A stretch of DNA of 20,611 nucleotides from a virus. The notes beneath the pieces were generated by a model. That model saw only the letters and a program-made list of their open reading frames with translations, was not told the origin of the DNA and ran no database searches. Shown here one piece after another: positions 6,065-13,833 of the stretch. The first letter of the stretch is position 1. Each line of letters starts with the position of its first letter. The position numbers and the translations under genes are program-made. The stretch is taken from the IMG/VR virus record IMGVR_UViG_3300006917_000196, positions 1 through 20,611 of that record; one strand, 5' to 3'.

Positions 6065-8101
6065 TTACTTATTCGGGAATGGTGCTGTTGGAGCGGTGAA
6101 ATTGGCGGTGTAGCGGGCTACGCCTTTGGTAATGCGAAGGTCGTCGATGTATCCCGCGTAATAGTCTGGAGAGTTATAACCTACTTGCAACTGCAAGGTA
6201 GTTGAACCACCATCCATCGAAGCTGATGAACTACCAGTTCCATCAGCCACCCCATTTATATAAATCGTAATGCTAGAGCCATTACGAACAACCGCAACAT
6301 GCGTCCATGTTGACGCCGAAATTGTTCCTGTGCTGACAGCTACGACAGCGCCACTATTAAGGTTATATGACCATAGCTGTATACGATTAACATACGATGG
6401 GCTGGTGTTGTTTAGTTGAATTGCCCACACATTAGTCGTAAAGCCATTACCAAAACTTACAATTGGTGTTCTGGTCGATGGTTGTGATGAATTTGGATTG
6501 ATCCAAAATTCGATAGTAAATGATCCTGCTCCAAGCAAAACACTATCGCTATTTGGCGGCAGCGTCAGATAGTCACCATTCCCATCAAAATACATCGACC
6601 CCGTGCCAAACTTCTTGACCGAGGTGCTGATCTGAGCGTTGCCGACAGTCTCAAGGTCGTTCTTCATTGAGTTGTCGAAGATGGCGGCGTTGGTGGCGTT
6701 TAGGAGAAATTGAGTATTTGTGACAGCAGTAAGCGGCGCGGTTGGCGGAGTAAATGATCCGCTGTAAAGCCCGGTTCCTTTTAAAATCCTGAAATTAGAA
6801 ATATATCCTTGGAACCAACCAGAACCCGCACCATCATTGAATTGTCCGATCCAAGGATTTGTGGTCGCGTATGTGGTTCCGTCAGAGTAGGTTCCTCCAC
6901 TCTGCACGCCGTTAATGAATAATCTAGTGTTGCCGCTTACACGGCTAACTGCCAAATGCGTCCATGCGTTGTTCGGAATTGGTCCACCAGTTATTTGGAC
7001 AGCTGTGTTGGCATACCAGTTTACGCCAGAACCATTATTTACGATGTAAAGAGTTCCATAAGCGCCATTGCTTCCGGGTCTAAAGTCTATAATGCAATCG
7101 TTATTGCTTGATCCATGCCCACCTTGAACGGATGGATTAACCCAACATTCAACTGTAAAATCGCCAGAGCCAAGACCAAATGCCGCATTAGACGGCATAG
7201 CGAGATAATCCCCACTACCATCAAAATACGCAGAGCCACCATTAGTCGTCGTGCTGTATTCAACAGACGGCGCAAATGGCGCAAAGTTAGTTACCTTTAC
7301 GTCACCATTGCGGGTGATGGTAAAGTTGTTTGTGCTGCCGTCACGGAAGCGGTTGTATGCGCAAGTCAGCAGCGATGTGTTGGTGATTGCGGTGAGCGGT
7401 GTTGTGCTGGGCGTGAAGGCAGACGTATATACGGCTGTGCCTTTAACAGCACGGAAATTTGAAATATAGCCAGAAAAATAAAACCCGGCCCCATCCCACA
7501 AAACACCAATTCTTTGCCCGGATGCGTTTGCATCAACGGATGTAGACATACTGGACCAAGAAGTGTCCAGAACGCCATTTACAAAAATGCGAAGTGTTCC
7601 GCTGGAACGCGTAACAGCTATGTGGGTCCATGTGTTTAGGCTAACTGTTGTGCTGCCGGTATATTGGGTTCCGGTATAAAGCTCTACCTTGTAAACGCCG
7701 CCAGATACACGAAGGCCAAACGCATAAGTCTGAGCGGATGAACTAGCGCGCGCCTCAAGAACTGGAGAAAATCCAGAGTTAATTGACGTTGGGAAAACCC
7801 AAGCCTCTAGAGTGAAGTCTCCAGTTCCGTAGGAAAGAGCAGTTTGCGCGTTAAGTGTTAAATAGCCAGTGCTGCCATCAAAATAATTCGACCAGTTGCT
7901 CCCATAAGGTGAGAACGAACCCTGTGTCGTGTTTCCGTTACGGGTGATGGTGAAGTTATTCGTGCTGCTGTCGATGAACGTGTTGTTCTGTGCGCCATTG
8001 CTGCCGTCACCATGCAGCAAAAGCGTGACGTTCTTAAAGTTAGGATCAGCTAGATCACCCCCACCAGCAGCGCCAGCAAGAGCCTTAAAGTTCGACGGCA
8101 T
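6065..8101 (-). CDS. Adhesin with three LamG-like domains (tail spike/fibre)
   Basis: A 678-residue protein built from three concanavalin/laminin-G-like jelly rolls at about 73-226, 292-448 and 503-668. Each has YFDGxxxYL, GxGxFTxExW, WTHxAVxR, FxNGVxDG-type and GYIxxxRxxKG motifs. Between domains lie the linkers SSTNNFTITRNG (45-56) and GSTNNFTITRNG (255-266). Such domains often bind carbohydrate, so a receptor-binding tail protein is the likely role, which is inferred. It has no signal peptide, no TRASH-type motifs and no catalytic site that I can see. It overlaps the fibre gene stop by one base and is followed by a chaperone-like gene. Confidence 0.88.
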   Translation of the reverse strand: MPSNFKALAGAAGGGDLADPNFKNVTLLLHGDGSNGAQNNTFIDSSTNNFTITRNGNTTQGSFSPYGSNWSNYFDGSTGYLTLNAQTALSYGTGDFTLEAWVFPTSINSGFSPVLEARASSSAQTYAFGLRVSGGVYKVELYTGTQYTGSTTVSLNTWTHIAVTRSSGTLRIFVNGVLDTSWSSMSTSVDANASGQRIGVLWDGAGFYFSGYISNFRAVKGTAVYTSAFTPSTTPLTAITNTSLLTCAYNRFRDGSTNNFTITRNGDVKVTNFAPFAPSVEYSTTTNGGSAYFDGSGDYLAMPSNAAFGLGSGDFTVECWVNPSVQGGHGSSNNDCIIDFRPGSNGAYGTLYIVNNGSGVNWYANTAVQITGGPIPNNAWTHLAVSRVSGNTRLFINGVQSGGTYSDGTTYATTNPWIGQFNDGAGSGWFQGYISNFRILKGTGLYSGSFTPPTAPLTAVTNTQFLLNATNAAIFDNSMKNDLETVGNAQISTSVKKFGTGSMYFDGNGDYLTLPPNSDSVLLGAGSFTIEFWINPNSSQPSTRTPIVSFGNGFTTNVWAIQLNNTSPSYVNRIQLWSYNLNSGAVVAVSTGTISASTWTHVAVVRNGSSITIYINGVADGTGSSSASMDGGSTTLQLQVGYNSPDYYAGYIDDLRITKGVARYTANFTAPTAPFPNK
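7305..7342. repeat. Imperfect direct repeat, copy 2 (LamG gene linker)
   Basis: The second copy of the segment at 7935-7972, in the same orientation and frame. It differs at scattered, mostly synonymous positions, which points to an old duplication under protein-level selection. Confidence 0.6.
7935..7972. repeat. Imperfect direct repeat, copy 1 (LamG gene linker)
   Basis: About 38 bases encoding the STNNFTITRNG linker. The matching copy is at 7305-7342, offset 630 bases. Identical core blocks include CGGGTGATGGT and GTGCTGC. It reflects duplication of a domain unit. Confidence 0.6.
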
Positions 8102-8730
8102 TAGACACCGCTCCCCACATAAGCGCCGTAAAGGGTCGAGCCTTCCTTCCAGAAGACAAGAACGTCAGAGGCCGTCAGGGTCGGAGCAGCAGAGCCGCCA
8201 ACCTTGATCCACGTTACTGTCGGCCAAGTGATTGTGTAGCTGGACGCAGAAGCAAGGCGCAGGATAACGCTCTCGCCAGTTGCAAGGCTATCCGTGAAGG
8301 TCGTGTTCCCACCGATGGTCTTATACTGGATGTTGCCGTTAGATGCGTCGATGGCTGTGCCGGAAAGGTTGTAGACAGTCTCAACCACGTTGGCGAATGT
8401 CGCGTCACCCGTGAATGTCGGAGAAGCTGTTCCAGCCTTGGCGTTAAGCTGCGTCTGGATGTTAGACGACACCGTGTCGAGATAGCTAAGTTCGGTTGCG
8501 CTCAATGTCGCACCATTGGCCGTCATCGTGCCAGTCAGGGCCAACGTGCCAGCAACAGCAATCGTCTTGCCAGCACCTACGTTTAGACCAACGCTCGTCC
8601 CCGTGCCTGCCGCGTTAAACAGCGCATCAACAAGGTCAAGGTCAGTGTTTAGCTTGGTCCCCCAAGTATCAGCAGAAGCGCCGACTTCGGGCTTGGTTAG
8701 ACCAAGGTTTGTGGTGGTTGTATCAGCCAT
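8101..8730 (-). CDS. Tail fibre protein
   Basis: A 209-residue protein whose first part, [20 protein letters not shown] then [20 protein letters not shown], is a common phage tail-fibre signature. It is followed by the Gly/Thr-rich segment [17 protein letters not shown], then [20 protein letters not shown], a trimeric fibre-shaft pattern. The C-terminus from about 120 is a small beta domain ending [17 protein letters not shown]. It probably forms part of the trimeric host-binding apparatus, perhaps with the LamG protein encoded next. GAGGT, five bases before the ATG, overlaps the preceding TGA. Confidence 0.85.
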   Translation of the reverse strand: MADTTTTNLGLTKPEVGASADTWGTKLNTDLDLVDALFNAAGTGTSVGLNVGAGKTIAVAGTLALTGTMTANGATLSATELSYLDTVSSNIQTQLNAKAGTASPTFTGDATFANVVETVYNLSGTAIDASNGNIQYKTIGGNTTFTDSLATGESVILRLASASSYTITWPTVTWIKVGGSAAPTLTASDVLVFWKEGSTLYGAYVGSGV

Positions 8731-8738
8731 CTTTTACC

Positions 8739-9614
8739 TCATGCAGCTTCCTGCCATATTTCTGCTGTATCAGAAATTGCAGTCCATGTCTTGTTAGTAA
8801 TTGCAGATTGTGTCCAAGTCTCAGAGACAACTGCAACGGGTGTCCAAGTCTCGCTTGTATCAGCTTGTGGTGTCCACGTTTCCGGCGTTACTGGAACAGG
8901 CTCCCACTTCTTAACAGCGTTACAAGTTAGCGTTGATGTCGCATTTACCGCTGCGCTGTCCGTAAATCTAATGCCAGCAGCGATGGCAACAGCCGAAGTC
9001 GCAGTCAGAAGCGCGCCAGCGGAGTTTACCATCACCCCAGAGGCCGTCAGATCGCTCGTAGAGGCAATCTCAATGGTTGTCTGGGCATAACGCACACCAA
9101 CAGCCGTAACGGCGCTGAGAGCGTTTATTTCAGCCGCTGCAAAGACGATGCGATTAGCGTTAGCTGTGAACGTCGAGACAGCGTTAATCTCAGCAGCCGC
9201 GAATGTCGTGCGGGTTGCCGTAGCTGTAACGTCACTGGTTGCGTCAATAACAGCAGCGCCAGGGATGGTCTTCTGGCCTACAGCCGTGACTGTAGACGTT
9301 GCATCAATAGCAGACGCGCCAAATACCACACGGACAGCAGATGCCGTTACATCGCTGGTTGCCACAATTGTGGTAGCACCGTTAGCGTAACGAATGGCAG
9401 AGGCGGTTACGTCACTTGTTGCCGCAATCGCAGCAGCAGCATCGAAAATCCTGTCAGCCGTTGCAGATACGGCAGAGGACGCGGTTATTACACCAGCGCC
9501 CTCGATTGCGTCTTCGCCGTAGCTTCCATAGCCATAGAGGCCGCTACCGTAGCCGGACGGAGCGCCTGCGGGGTAAGCCCCTGCCCCGTAATTTCCGCTA
9601 CCGTAAAAGCTCAT
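8739..9614 (-). CDS. Repeat-built virion protein (20-residue repeats plus Trp-periodic tail)
   Basis: A 291-residue protein of three parts. Residues 1-38 are Gly/Tyr/Ser-rich (YGSGNYGAGAYPAG). About 39-235 hold roughly ten copies of a 20-residue repeat with consensus like AAxIDATSDVTATAxRxxFG, suggesting a regular beta-rich rod. The last 55 residues hold a ten-residue repeat with Trp at each step (KKWEPVPVTP, ETWTPQADTS, ETWTPVAVVS, ETWTQSAITN, KTWTAISDTA, EIWQ). The protein has very few charged residues in the repeats. It lies among tail genes, so a fibre or surface role is likely but inferred. I know no defined function for the family. It begins three bases after the upstream stop. Confidence 0.82.
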   Translation of the reverse strand: MSFYGSGNYGAGAYPAGAPSGYGSGLYGYGSYGEDAIEGAGVITASSAVSATADRIFDAAAAIAATSDVTASAIRYANGATTIVATSDVTASAVRVVFGASAIDATSTVTAVGQKTIPGAAVIDATSDVTATATRTTFAAAEINAVSTFTANANRIVFAAAEINALSAVTAVGVRYAQTTIEIASTSDLTASGVMVNSAGALLTATSAVAIAAGIRFTDSAAVNATSTLTCNAVKKWEPVPVTPETWTPQADTSETWTPVAVVSETWTQSAITNKTWTAISDTAEIWQEAA

Positions 9615-9617
9615 CTA

Positions 9618-9998
9618 TTAGTCCAGTGTGATGTCGAGATCGCCTGCCGGAATACGGAACACATCGCCGCTACTGATCGTCTTAGAAGTCGTCAGAGCGC
9701 CAGAAGCCAGCAAGTTGCCACCAGATACCGCATCGCTGATGCCAACATAGGTCACAGTTCCCCACGAGCCAGAGGCAGTCGGAAACTCGATAGCGGCCGT
9801 ATTAGCAGCAGCGTTGCCTGTAATCGTGAAAGCAGCCGATTGACGAGCATATGAGCCGCCAGAGACTTCCGTTCCCGTGTTTCCTTCGCCGGGATCAGAC
9901 GTATAGAGGCCAACATACAGCGTAGCTGGTGCGGTGTAAGATGTGCCGCCGAAAACGTGCAGCATCACCTTGTTTTCGAGGTAATTGGAGAACGACAT
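9618..9998 (-). CDS. Small structural protein, Gp80-like phage tail fibre family
   Basis: A 126-residue beta-rich protein. NYLENKVMLHVFGGTSYTAP, then LYVGLYTSDPGEGNTGTEVS, GGSYARQSAAF and WGTVTYVGISDAVSGGNLL match the small phage family often annotated tail fibre or Gp80-like. It probably assembles in the virion, but its exact place is not established by sequence. GGAG lies seven bases before the ATG. No signal peptide is present. Confidence 0.82.
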   Translation of the reverse strand: MSFSNYLENKVMLHVFGGTSYTAPATLYVGLYTSDPGEGNTGTEVSGGSYARQSAAFTITGNAAANTAAIEFPTASGSWGTVTYVGISDAVSGGNLLASGALTTSKTISSGDVFRIPAGDLDITLD

Positions 9999-10008
9999 TT
10001 ATAGCTCC

Positions 10009-10629
10009 TTAGCCAAAAGACCGAATACGCGGTGTTAATTTGCTGCTGCCCACTCTAGCACGTTCGTCAGCAACTTTCATGTCATTAACAAGCGTCTGAT
10101 AAAGGCCAGCCCATACGCCAGTGCGCTCATCTTCCTTCAGATAAGGCGCTGATTGCACCAATGTAGCGTAAAGATATACGTCTGGAGCCTCTGTAAGCAG
10201 CCAATTGGTAGGTGCAGCGTCACTCAGGGCAGGGATTTTGGCGTAATACGTCAATTCGCCCGTGTAAGAGCCATCAGGAGACGGCAAAACCTGAAATTGC
10301 TGCCCAACCATCGTGTAAAACATGGGCTGGCCGGACGTAATGTAGGTCTGGCTGTCTTCGATAAGCTGTTCTGGCGTTACATAGACCAGCGGCGTGATGG
10401 GATTGGTGTTCAACTGGAAGCGAATGTTCTCCAGCCAATCGCTTGGAACAGCAAAATACGGCGTATCCAGAGTTGCATCAGCCCTTGTCACCATCTTGCG
10501 GTGGCGAATTTGGCGGTTCATCTGCGCCTCAGCGAGTGCGATGAAATTAGGGATGGCAGAAGTAAGGTCGGAACGGTTCAACCAGTCCGCTACCGCTGTC
10601 TTCAACTCTGAATAGGTCGTAATAGCCAT
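10009..10629 (-). CDS. Head-tail adaptor protein, SU10-like
   Basis: A 206-residue connector expected to bind beneath the portal and join it to the tail nozzle. The N-terminus YSELKTAVADWLNRSDLTSA, then IPNFIALAEAQMNRQIRHR, is the recognisable adaptor helix pair. FAVPSDWLENIRF, YVTPEQLIEDSQTY and FQVLPSPDGSYTGELTYYAK follow in the order seen in this family. The helical C-terminus contains LVQSAPYLKEDERTGVWAGL. Length is normal. The start overlaps the preceding stop, and the gene lies in the usual place between coat and tail genes. Confidence 0.9.
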   Translation of the reverse strand: MAITTYSELKTAVADWLNRSDLTSAIPNFIALAEAQMNRQIRHRKMVTRADATLDTPYFAVPSDWLENIRFQLNTNPITPLVYVTPEQLIEDSQTYITSGQPMFYTMVGQQFQVLPSPDGSYTGELTYYAKIPALSDAAPTNWLLTEAPDVYLYATLVQSAPYLKEDERTGVWAGLYQTLVNDMKVADERARVGSSKLTPRIRSFG

Positions 10630-10937
10630 TAAATCGTTCCCGGCCTTGTGCGGAATGCTCTGTTGTCAGGGTCATTCAGCCATTTAGCGAGTGCCTTCTG
10701 GTCATGCAGGATGCCTTGGCGCTCAAGCTCGTAATACACTGAAATGGGAATAGAGCCAACCTTCGTCCACTCACCCCAGCGTTCGGGGGCTTCGTTAAAT
10801 TCCGCTTTGTTGGCTTCAATGATAGCCGTTACATCCTGTTCCTTCTGAATGATCGCTTCATCTTTGTCAGCGTCATAGTGGAACGAGGTTACGATGCCTG
10901 TTGTGGCGCTATCATCTTCGATAATTCGTTTGGTCAT
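10629..10937 (-). CDS. Conserved phage protein (102 aa), unknown
   Basis: Begins MTKRIIEDDSATTGIVTSFH, followed by YDADKDEAIIQKEQDV, AIIEANKAEFNE and KVGSIPISVYYELERQGI, and ends WLNDPDNRAFRTRPGTI. The layout (short beta start, D-V-x-x-I-I-E-A-N-K, then a C-terminal helix with LNDPDNRAFRTRPG) recurs in tailed phages between coat and adaptor genes. I recall no assigned function. The start lies inside the HNH gene, with GGAG in TTGGAGCC about nine bases upstream. Its TAA shares a base with the next ATG. A minor head or head-completion role is possible from position only. Confidence 0.85.
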   Translation of the reverse strand: MTKRIIEDDSATTGIVTSFHYDADKDEAIIQKEQDVTAIIEANKAEFNEAPERWGEWTKVGSIPISVYYELERQGILHDQKALAKWLNDPDNRAFRTRPGTI

Positions 10938-11508
10938 TAACGTGGCTCCAAGTCCTGCCAGATAACACGCCGCGAATGCAATTTTCGCTAAGTCCTAACT
11001 CCCTTGCAATACTGGCGGCCTTTTTATCGCTTTGTCTTATATACCTAACAAGGTCATCATTCAACTTAGCCTTTCCATTGCCGGTTCCTTTTGGGGCAAC
11101 GGTGCGCTTTCGGCCTTTTGCAATCATGTCGTGCGTGTTTTGTTTGTAGGTTCCAACTGAGAGATGGTCAGGATTTACGCAAGAAGGATTGTCGCATGAA
11201 TGCATGACAACCATTCCATCAGGTATCTCCCCTTTGTGTATTTCGTATGAAAGGCGATGCGCCGAGAGCGTTCGGCTCCCCCTTCCTCCTTGCTGAATTG
11301 CTCCGTATCCGTTTGAGCGCTTATTACCAGCCCACATCCAGCAATCATCTAACTTAATAACTTTAGAAAAAAAGCGATCCTCTAATGACCCATGAGGTCT
11401 AATTGCAGAGAAGCCTTGATCCGCCCTTCGTGCTTCCATGTAATGTGCGCCGCAAAATCCTCGCGCAACAAATGGTTTATCACAATTCTCAATAGAACAT
11501 TTTCGCAT
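10912..11508 (-). CDS. Free-standing HNH homing endonuclease
   Basis: A 198-residue DNA endonuclease of the kind that spreads between phages. Residues 4-22 form a small zinc-finger-like motif (C4, C9, C19, H22). The HNH core at about 83-118 reads SAHRLSYEIHKGEIPDG, then MHSCDNPSCVNPDHL. H103, N112 and H115 are likely active-site or metal residues, with C105 and C110 as likely zinc ligands. Residues 145-190 (GNGKAKLNDDLVRYIRQS, then SIARELGLSENCIRGVLSG) form a helix-turn-helix-like DNA-binding tail. It sits between coat and the next structural gene. Its ATG directly follows a terminator T-tract, and its 3' end overlaps the next gene by 26 bases. Its A+T-richer codons differ from the coat gene, consistent with recent arrival. 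Confidence 0.93.
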   Translation of the reverse strand: MRKCSIENCDKPFVARGFCGAHYMEARRADQGFSAIRPHGSLEDRFFSKVIKLDDCWMWAGNKRSNGYGAIQQGGRGSRTLSAHRLSYEIHKGEIPDGMVVMHSCDNPSCVNPDHLSVGTYKQNTHDMIAKGRKRTVAPKGTGNGKAKLNDDLVRYIRQSDKKAASIARELGLSENCIRGVLSGRTWSHVNDQTNYRR

Positions 11509-11514
11509 AAAAAA

Positions 11515-11519
11515 CTCCC
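11515..11519 (-). promoter_or_regulatory. Shine-Dalgarno of the HNH gene inside the terminator stem
   Basis: GGGAG lies six bases upstream of the ATG at 11508, an optimal spacing. The same bases form the end of the right arm of the terminator hairpin, so translation should be blocked when the hairpin folds. Confidence 0.6.
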
Positions 11520-11549
11520 GGTGCAGGAGCTTCCTCCATACACCGAGAG
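11515..11549 (-). terminator. Rho-independent terminator after the capsid gene
   Basis: On the minus strand CTCTCGGTG pairs with CACCGGGAG (nine pairs including one U-G). Inside lies a smaller GGAG/CTCC hairpin with a four-base loop. Six Ts follow (11509-11514). The stem begins about 21 bases past the coat stop codon. The 3' arm contains GGGAG, six bases before the ATG of the downstream HNH gene, so the hairpin would also hide that gene's ribosome binding site. Confidence 0.85.
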
Positions 11550-11570
11550 CCTTTTAATGTAAAGTCTAGA

Positions 11571-12533
11571 TTAGGCCGTGGTCAGATCGGCCACAATCCC
11601 ATGAGCAGCCTGGTTCGAAACCTTCAGGCCGTATTCGACGAGCATCAGGCGCTTCTCAGCGTCACCCGTCTTCGCCAGTTCCATCTGCTGGATCGGACGC
11701 AGGATGGCAAGCGAAGCATACTCAGGATCGACCACGAAAGCGTCACGAGCGCGCTGGAAGCGGTTCGGAACGATGTTCACAGTGCCGAAGTCCGACACAT
11801 AAACGTCAGCCGCGCCGATGATCTGAGCCTGCTGGCCTGCCGGAACGTCACGGAACTTCGTGGCGATGCCAGAGAATGCCGAAGCAGCCTGCTTGTTGAA
11901 CGCGCCAACCATGAGCATCTTCGGAGTGCCGCCTGAGGTCCAGACTTCAGCGATGACGTTCTTCAGCAACGTTTCGGTGAAGGCACGCTGAGTGCCGTCC
12001 GTGCGGGCAGCAGTCGGGGTCGAGCCAACAGTCGGGTCAGCACCACCCGTGCCGAAGTCGGTGTTCGAGGTCAACCAAGCGGGCAGACCAGCCGTGCGAC
12101 GAGCAGTCGTGGTGTTACCAGCAACAGCAGCCTGGTTAGCAAGCAGCGAGCTTTCCATGTCACGCTTCAGAGCAGCGCCCATCTTGGCAAGCTGATAGGT
12201 CAGTTCCGAACGACGACCAGCCTTGTCAACGCTTTCGAGCGTGCCGGAGATGATGACATCCTTGCGGCTGATCTGCGTGTAGTTACCAACACGAGCGGTC
12301 GGCGTAACAGCGGAGAACGACGAGATGTCGTCACCTTCCAGAGCGGCGTTCGAAGAAGAAGCAGCGTCCAGAGCGTCCGTCTGCCATTCGAAGTAGGTGT
12401 TCTTCACGTTCTCACGGGAAACGTTCGAGATGAACGGAGTTTCTTCCGGCGAGATGTTGTAAATGACGTTCGACAGGTCTTCACGGATACCGATAGCCGA
12501 GTAACGGGTGAAGGTATTAGTAACAATAGCCAT
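11571..12533 (-). CDS. Major capsid protein, SU10-like
   Basis: A 320-residue coat protein expected to form the icosahedral shell. The N-terminus (FTRYSAIGIREDLSNVIYNI, then SPEETPFISNV) and the segments FEWQTDALDAAS, GNYTQISRKDVIISGT and LAKMGAALKRDMESSLL match the SU10/DUF5309 coat family with the HK97 fold. The C-terminal FVVDPEYASLAILRPIQ and LVEYGLKVSNQAAHG are also typical. Codons are dominated by C- and G-ending choices, consistent with a highly expressed gene. AAGGA lies about nine bases upstream of the ATG. A strong terminator follows the stop by about 21 bases, which probably isolates coat expression from the genes beyond it. Confidence 0.95.
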   Translation of the reverse strand: MAIVTNTFTRYSAIGIREDLSNVIYNISPEETPFISNVSRENVKNTYFEWQTDALDAASSSNAALEGDDISSFSAVTPTARVGNYTQISRKDVIISGTLESVDKAGRRSELTYQLAKMGAALKRDMESSLLANQAAVAGNTTTARRTAGLPAWLTSNTDFGTGGADPTVGSTPTAARTDGTQRAFTETLLKNVIAEVWTSGGTPKMLMVGAFNKQAASAFSGIATKFRDVPAGQQAQIIGAADVYVSDFGTVNIVPNRFQRARDAFVVDPEYASLAILRPIQQMELAKTGDAEKRLMLVEYGLKVSNQAAHGIVADLTTA

Positions 12534-12548
12534 AACTAAGTCCTTAGG

Positions 12549-13574
12549 TTAAATGAGTTGTTCCAAAAGAGCAGCCGCATCTGTGATACGACCACTACGC
12601 ACAAGGCGCTGAGAAGCCCTCTTTACCTCGGTTGAACGACCATTGACCTGTGAACCACTGCTGCCGGGCTTAATCGTCTTAGCAGCCTTTTTAGGGGCTA
12701 CCTTGGACTGTTGGACTTTAGTCCTGCCCTTATCATACAGCATGGCTTTGCGGAGGAGTGCAACGTGACTTGCTTGGCGTAGACCTTCAACGTCTTGCTC
12801 GGTCAGCCCTTGGGCTAATGCCCACTCACGAAGTTCCTTTGCTTCTCGAACCATCGTTTCCTGATTGCTCCACTCTGGGATAACTTCAGGCAACTTGGCA
12901 CGTTCAGCTTCCACAAAAGCCTGAATGGCTCGTGCTTGGTCTGTAGCGGCCTCCTGTGCGAGACGTTGCTGTTCGGCCTGAATGGCCTGCAAGCGATACG
13001 TTTGCTCTTCACGGGATTTACGCCACTGCCGTTCTAACCGCGCCGCCTCAATGGGGTCTTCGTTATAAAGAGTGTCCCAGTCAGGCTCTGCACTGGCCGC
13101 CTGCATCAGTTGCTGCTGGAGCAAAGGCAGAAGTTCAGCGTATTGAGCGCGTTCTTGACGGATGGTTTCCGCTTCCGACTGAAACGCTTTACGTTCTTCA
13201 GCGAGAGCTTGCGCCTTCCGTGTGTAATCTGAAGTCCGACTATAACCATTCCGAAGCTCTGCCAGGGTGACTTCCACTTCTTGACCATCAACTTTTACCT
13301 TGACAGTCACATCATCAGGAAGTTCCTGCGAGGTAGCTTCTTCCTCGCCATCTTCTTCATCCAGTTCGGCTTCTTCGTCATACTCGCCTTCGCCATCTTC
13401 CTCTTCTGAGGTTTCAGGTTCGTCTTCGTATTCCGCTTCCGCCTCACCCATTTCTGGGTCTAGCGCCTCAGCTTCGCCTTGGTTGTCCTCTTCAGGGCCT
13501 AGCAGTTTGCTGATGGCTAAGGTTGCTTCGTGGAGGCCGATCCCGAGATCGGGGTTGCCGACTTGTTCCGTCAT
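12549..13574 (-). CDS. Capsid scaffolding protein
   Basis: A 341-residue protein with the classic scaffold layout directly before the coat gene. Residues 27-88 are extremely acidic (Glu/Asp runs). Residues 90-112 form a small beta segment followed by RNGYSRTSDYTRKAQ, a motif often seen in podovirus scaffold-type proteins. Residues 113-225 form a long Gln/Glu/Arg coiled coil. The C-terminus (about 275-325) is basic, with KVAPKKAAKTIKPG, suited to binding the acidic face of the coat protein. It would direct prohead assembly and then leave. GGTG four to five bases before the ATG supports the start. Confidence 0.88.
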   Translation of the reverse strand: MTEQVGNPDLGIGLHEATLAISKLLGPEEDNQGEAEALDPEMGEAEAEYEDEPETSEEEDGEGEYDEEAELDEEDGEEEATSQELPDDVTVKVKVDGQEVEVTLAELRNGYSRTSDYTRKAQALAEERKAFQSEAETIRQERAQYAELLPLLQQQLMQAASAEPDWDTLYNEDPIEAARLERQWRKSREEQTYRLQAIQAEQQRLAQEAATDQARAIQAFVEAERAKLPEVIPEWSNQETMVREAKELREWALAQGLTEQDVEGLRQASHVALLRKAMLYDKGRTKVQQSKVAPKKAAKTIKPGSSGSQVNGRSTEVKRASQRLVRSGRITDAAALLEQLI

Positions 13575-13596
13575 ATATCACCTTTTTTCATAAATG

Positions 13597-13833
13597 TTAA
13601 TTCCTTGAGGCAAGCACTCCTGCATCAAGGGTTGCCTGTAGGCGTGCTTTCAAACGCTCAAGTCCTTTAAGCGTGTGAAACAGGTCCGAGCGGTGCTGGT
13701 CGTCACCAATAGCGGTGGTGCGCCACTCGTTGTAAATGTCAGCCTCTACTTGTGCAAAAGCCTCCAGAAGAATGTGGTCTTCTAAGAGGCGCTTTGCGTG
13801 AGCCGCATCATCAATGATTTTTTGAGTGTCCAT
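13597..13833 (-). CDS. Small helical phage protein (78 aa), unknown
   Basis: A compact charged protein, predicted almost wholly helical: MDTQKIIDDAAHAKRLLEDH, then LLEAFAQVEADIYNEWRTT, then HTLKGLERLKARLQATLD. The pattern of a helix ending NEWRTT followed by HxLKxxERLKxxL resembles small conserved phage proteins encoded near portals and scaffolds, for which I know no function. Its ATG overlaps the stop of the preceding gene, and the scaffold gene follows after 22 bases. It could be a small head or packaging cofactor, but nothing in the sequence decides this. Confidence 0.8.
   Translation of the reverse strand: MDTQKIIDDAAHAKRLLEDHILLEAFAQVEADIYNEWRTTAIGDDQHRSDLFHTLKGLERLKARLQATLDAGVLASRN

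Noticed and set aside
5588-6205. 205-codon plus-strand open frame opposite the tail chaperone and LamG genes
   Set aside because: It crosses two well-supported minus-strand genes, has no motif and no good ribosome site, and is explained as a complementary shadow.
6065-8101. Diversity-generating retroelement acting on the adhesin or fibre genes
   Set aside because: I find no reverse transcriptase and no adenine-directed template/variable repeat pair. The repeats seen are domain duplications.
13300-13593. Ser-rich plus-strand open frame opposite the scaffold
   Set aside because: It is the complement of the Glu/Asp run in the scaffold (GAA/GAG read as TTC/CTC and shifted to TCT/TCC) and is not an independent gene.
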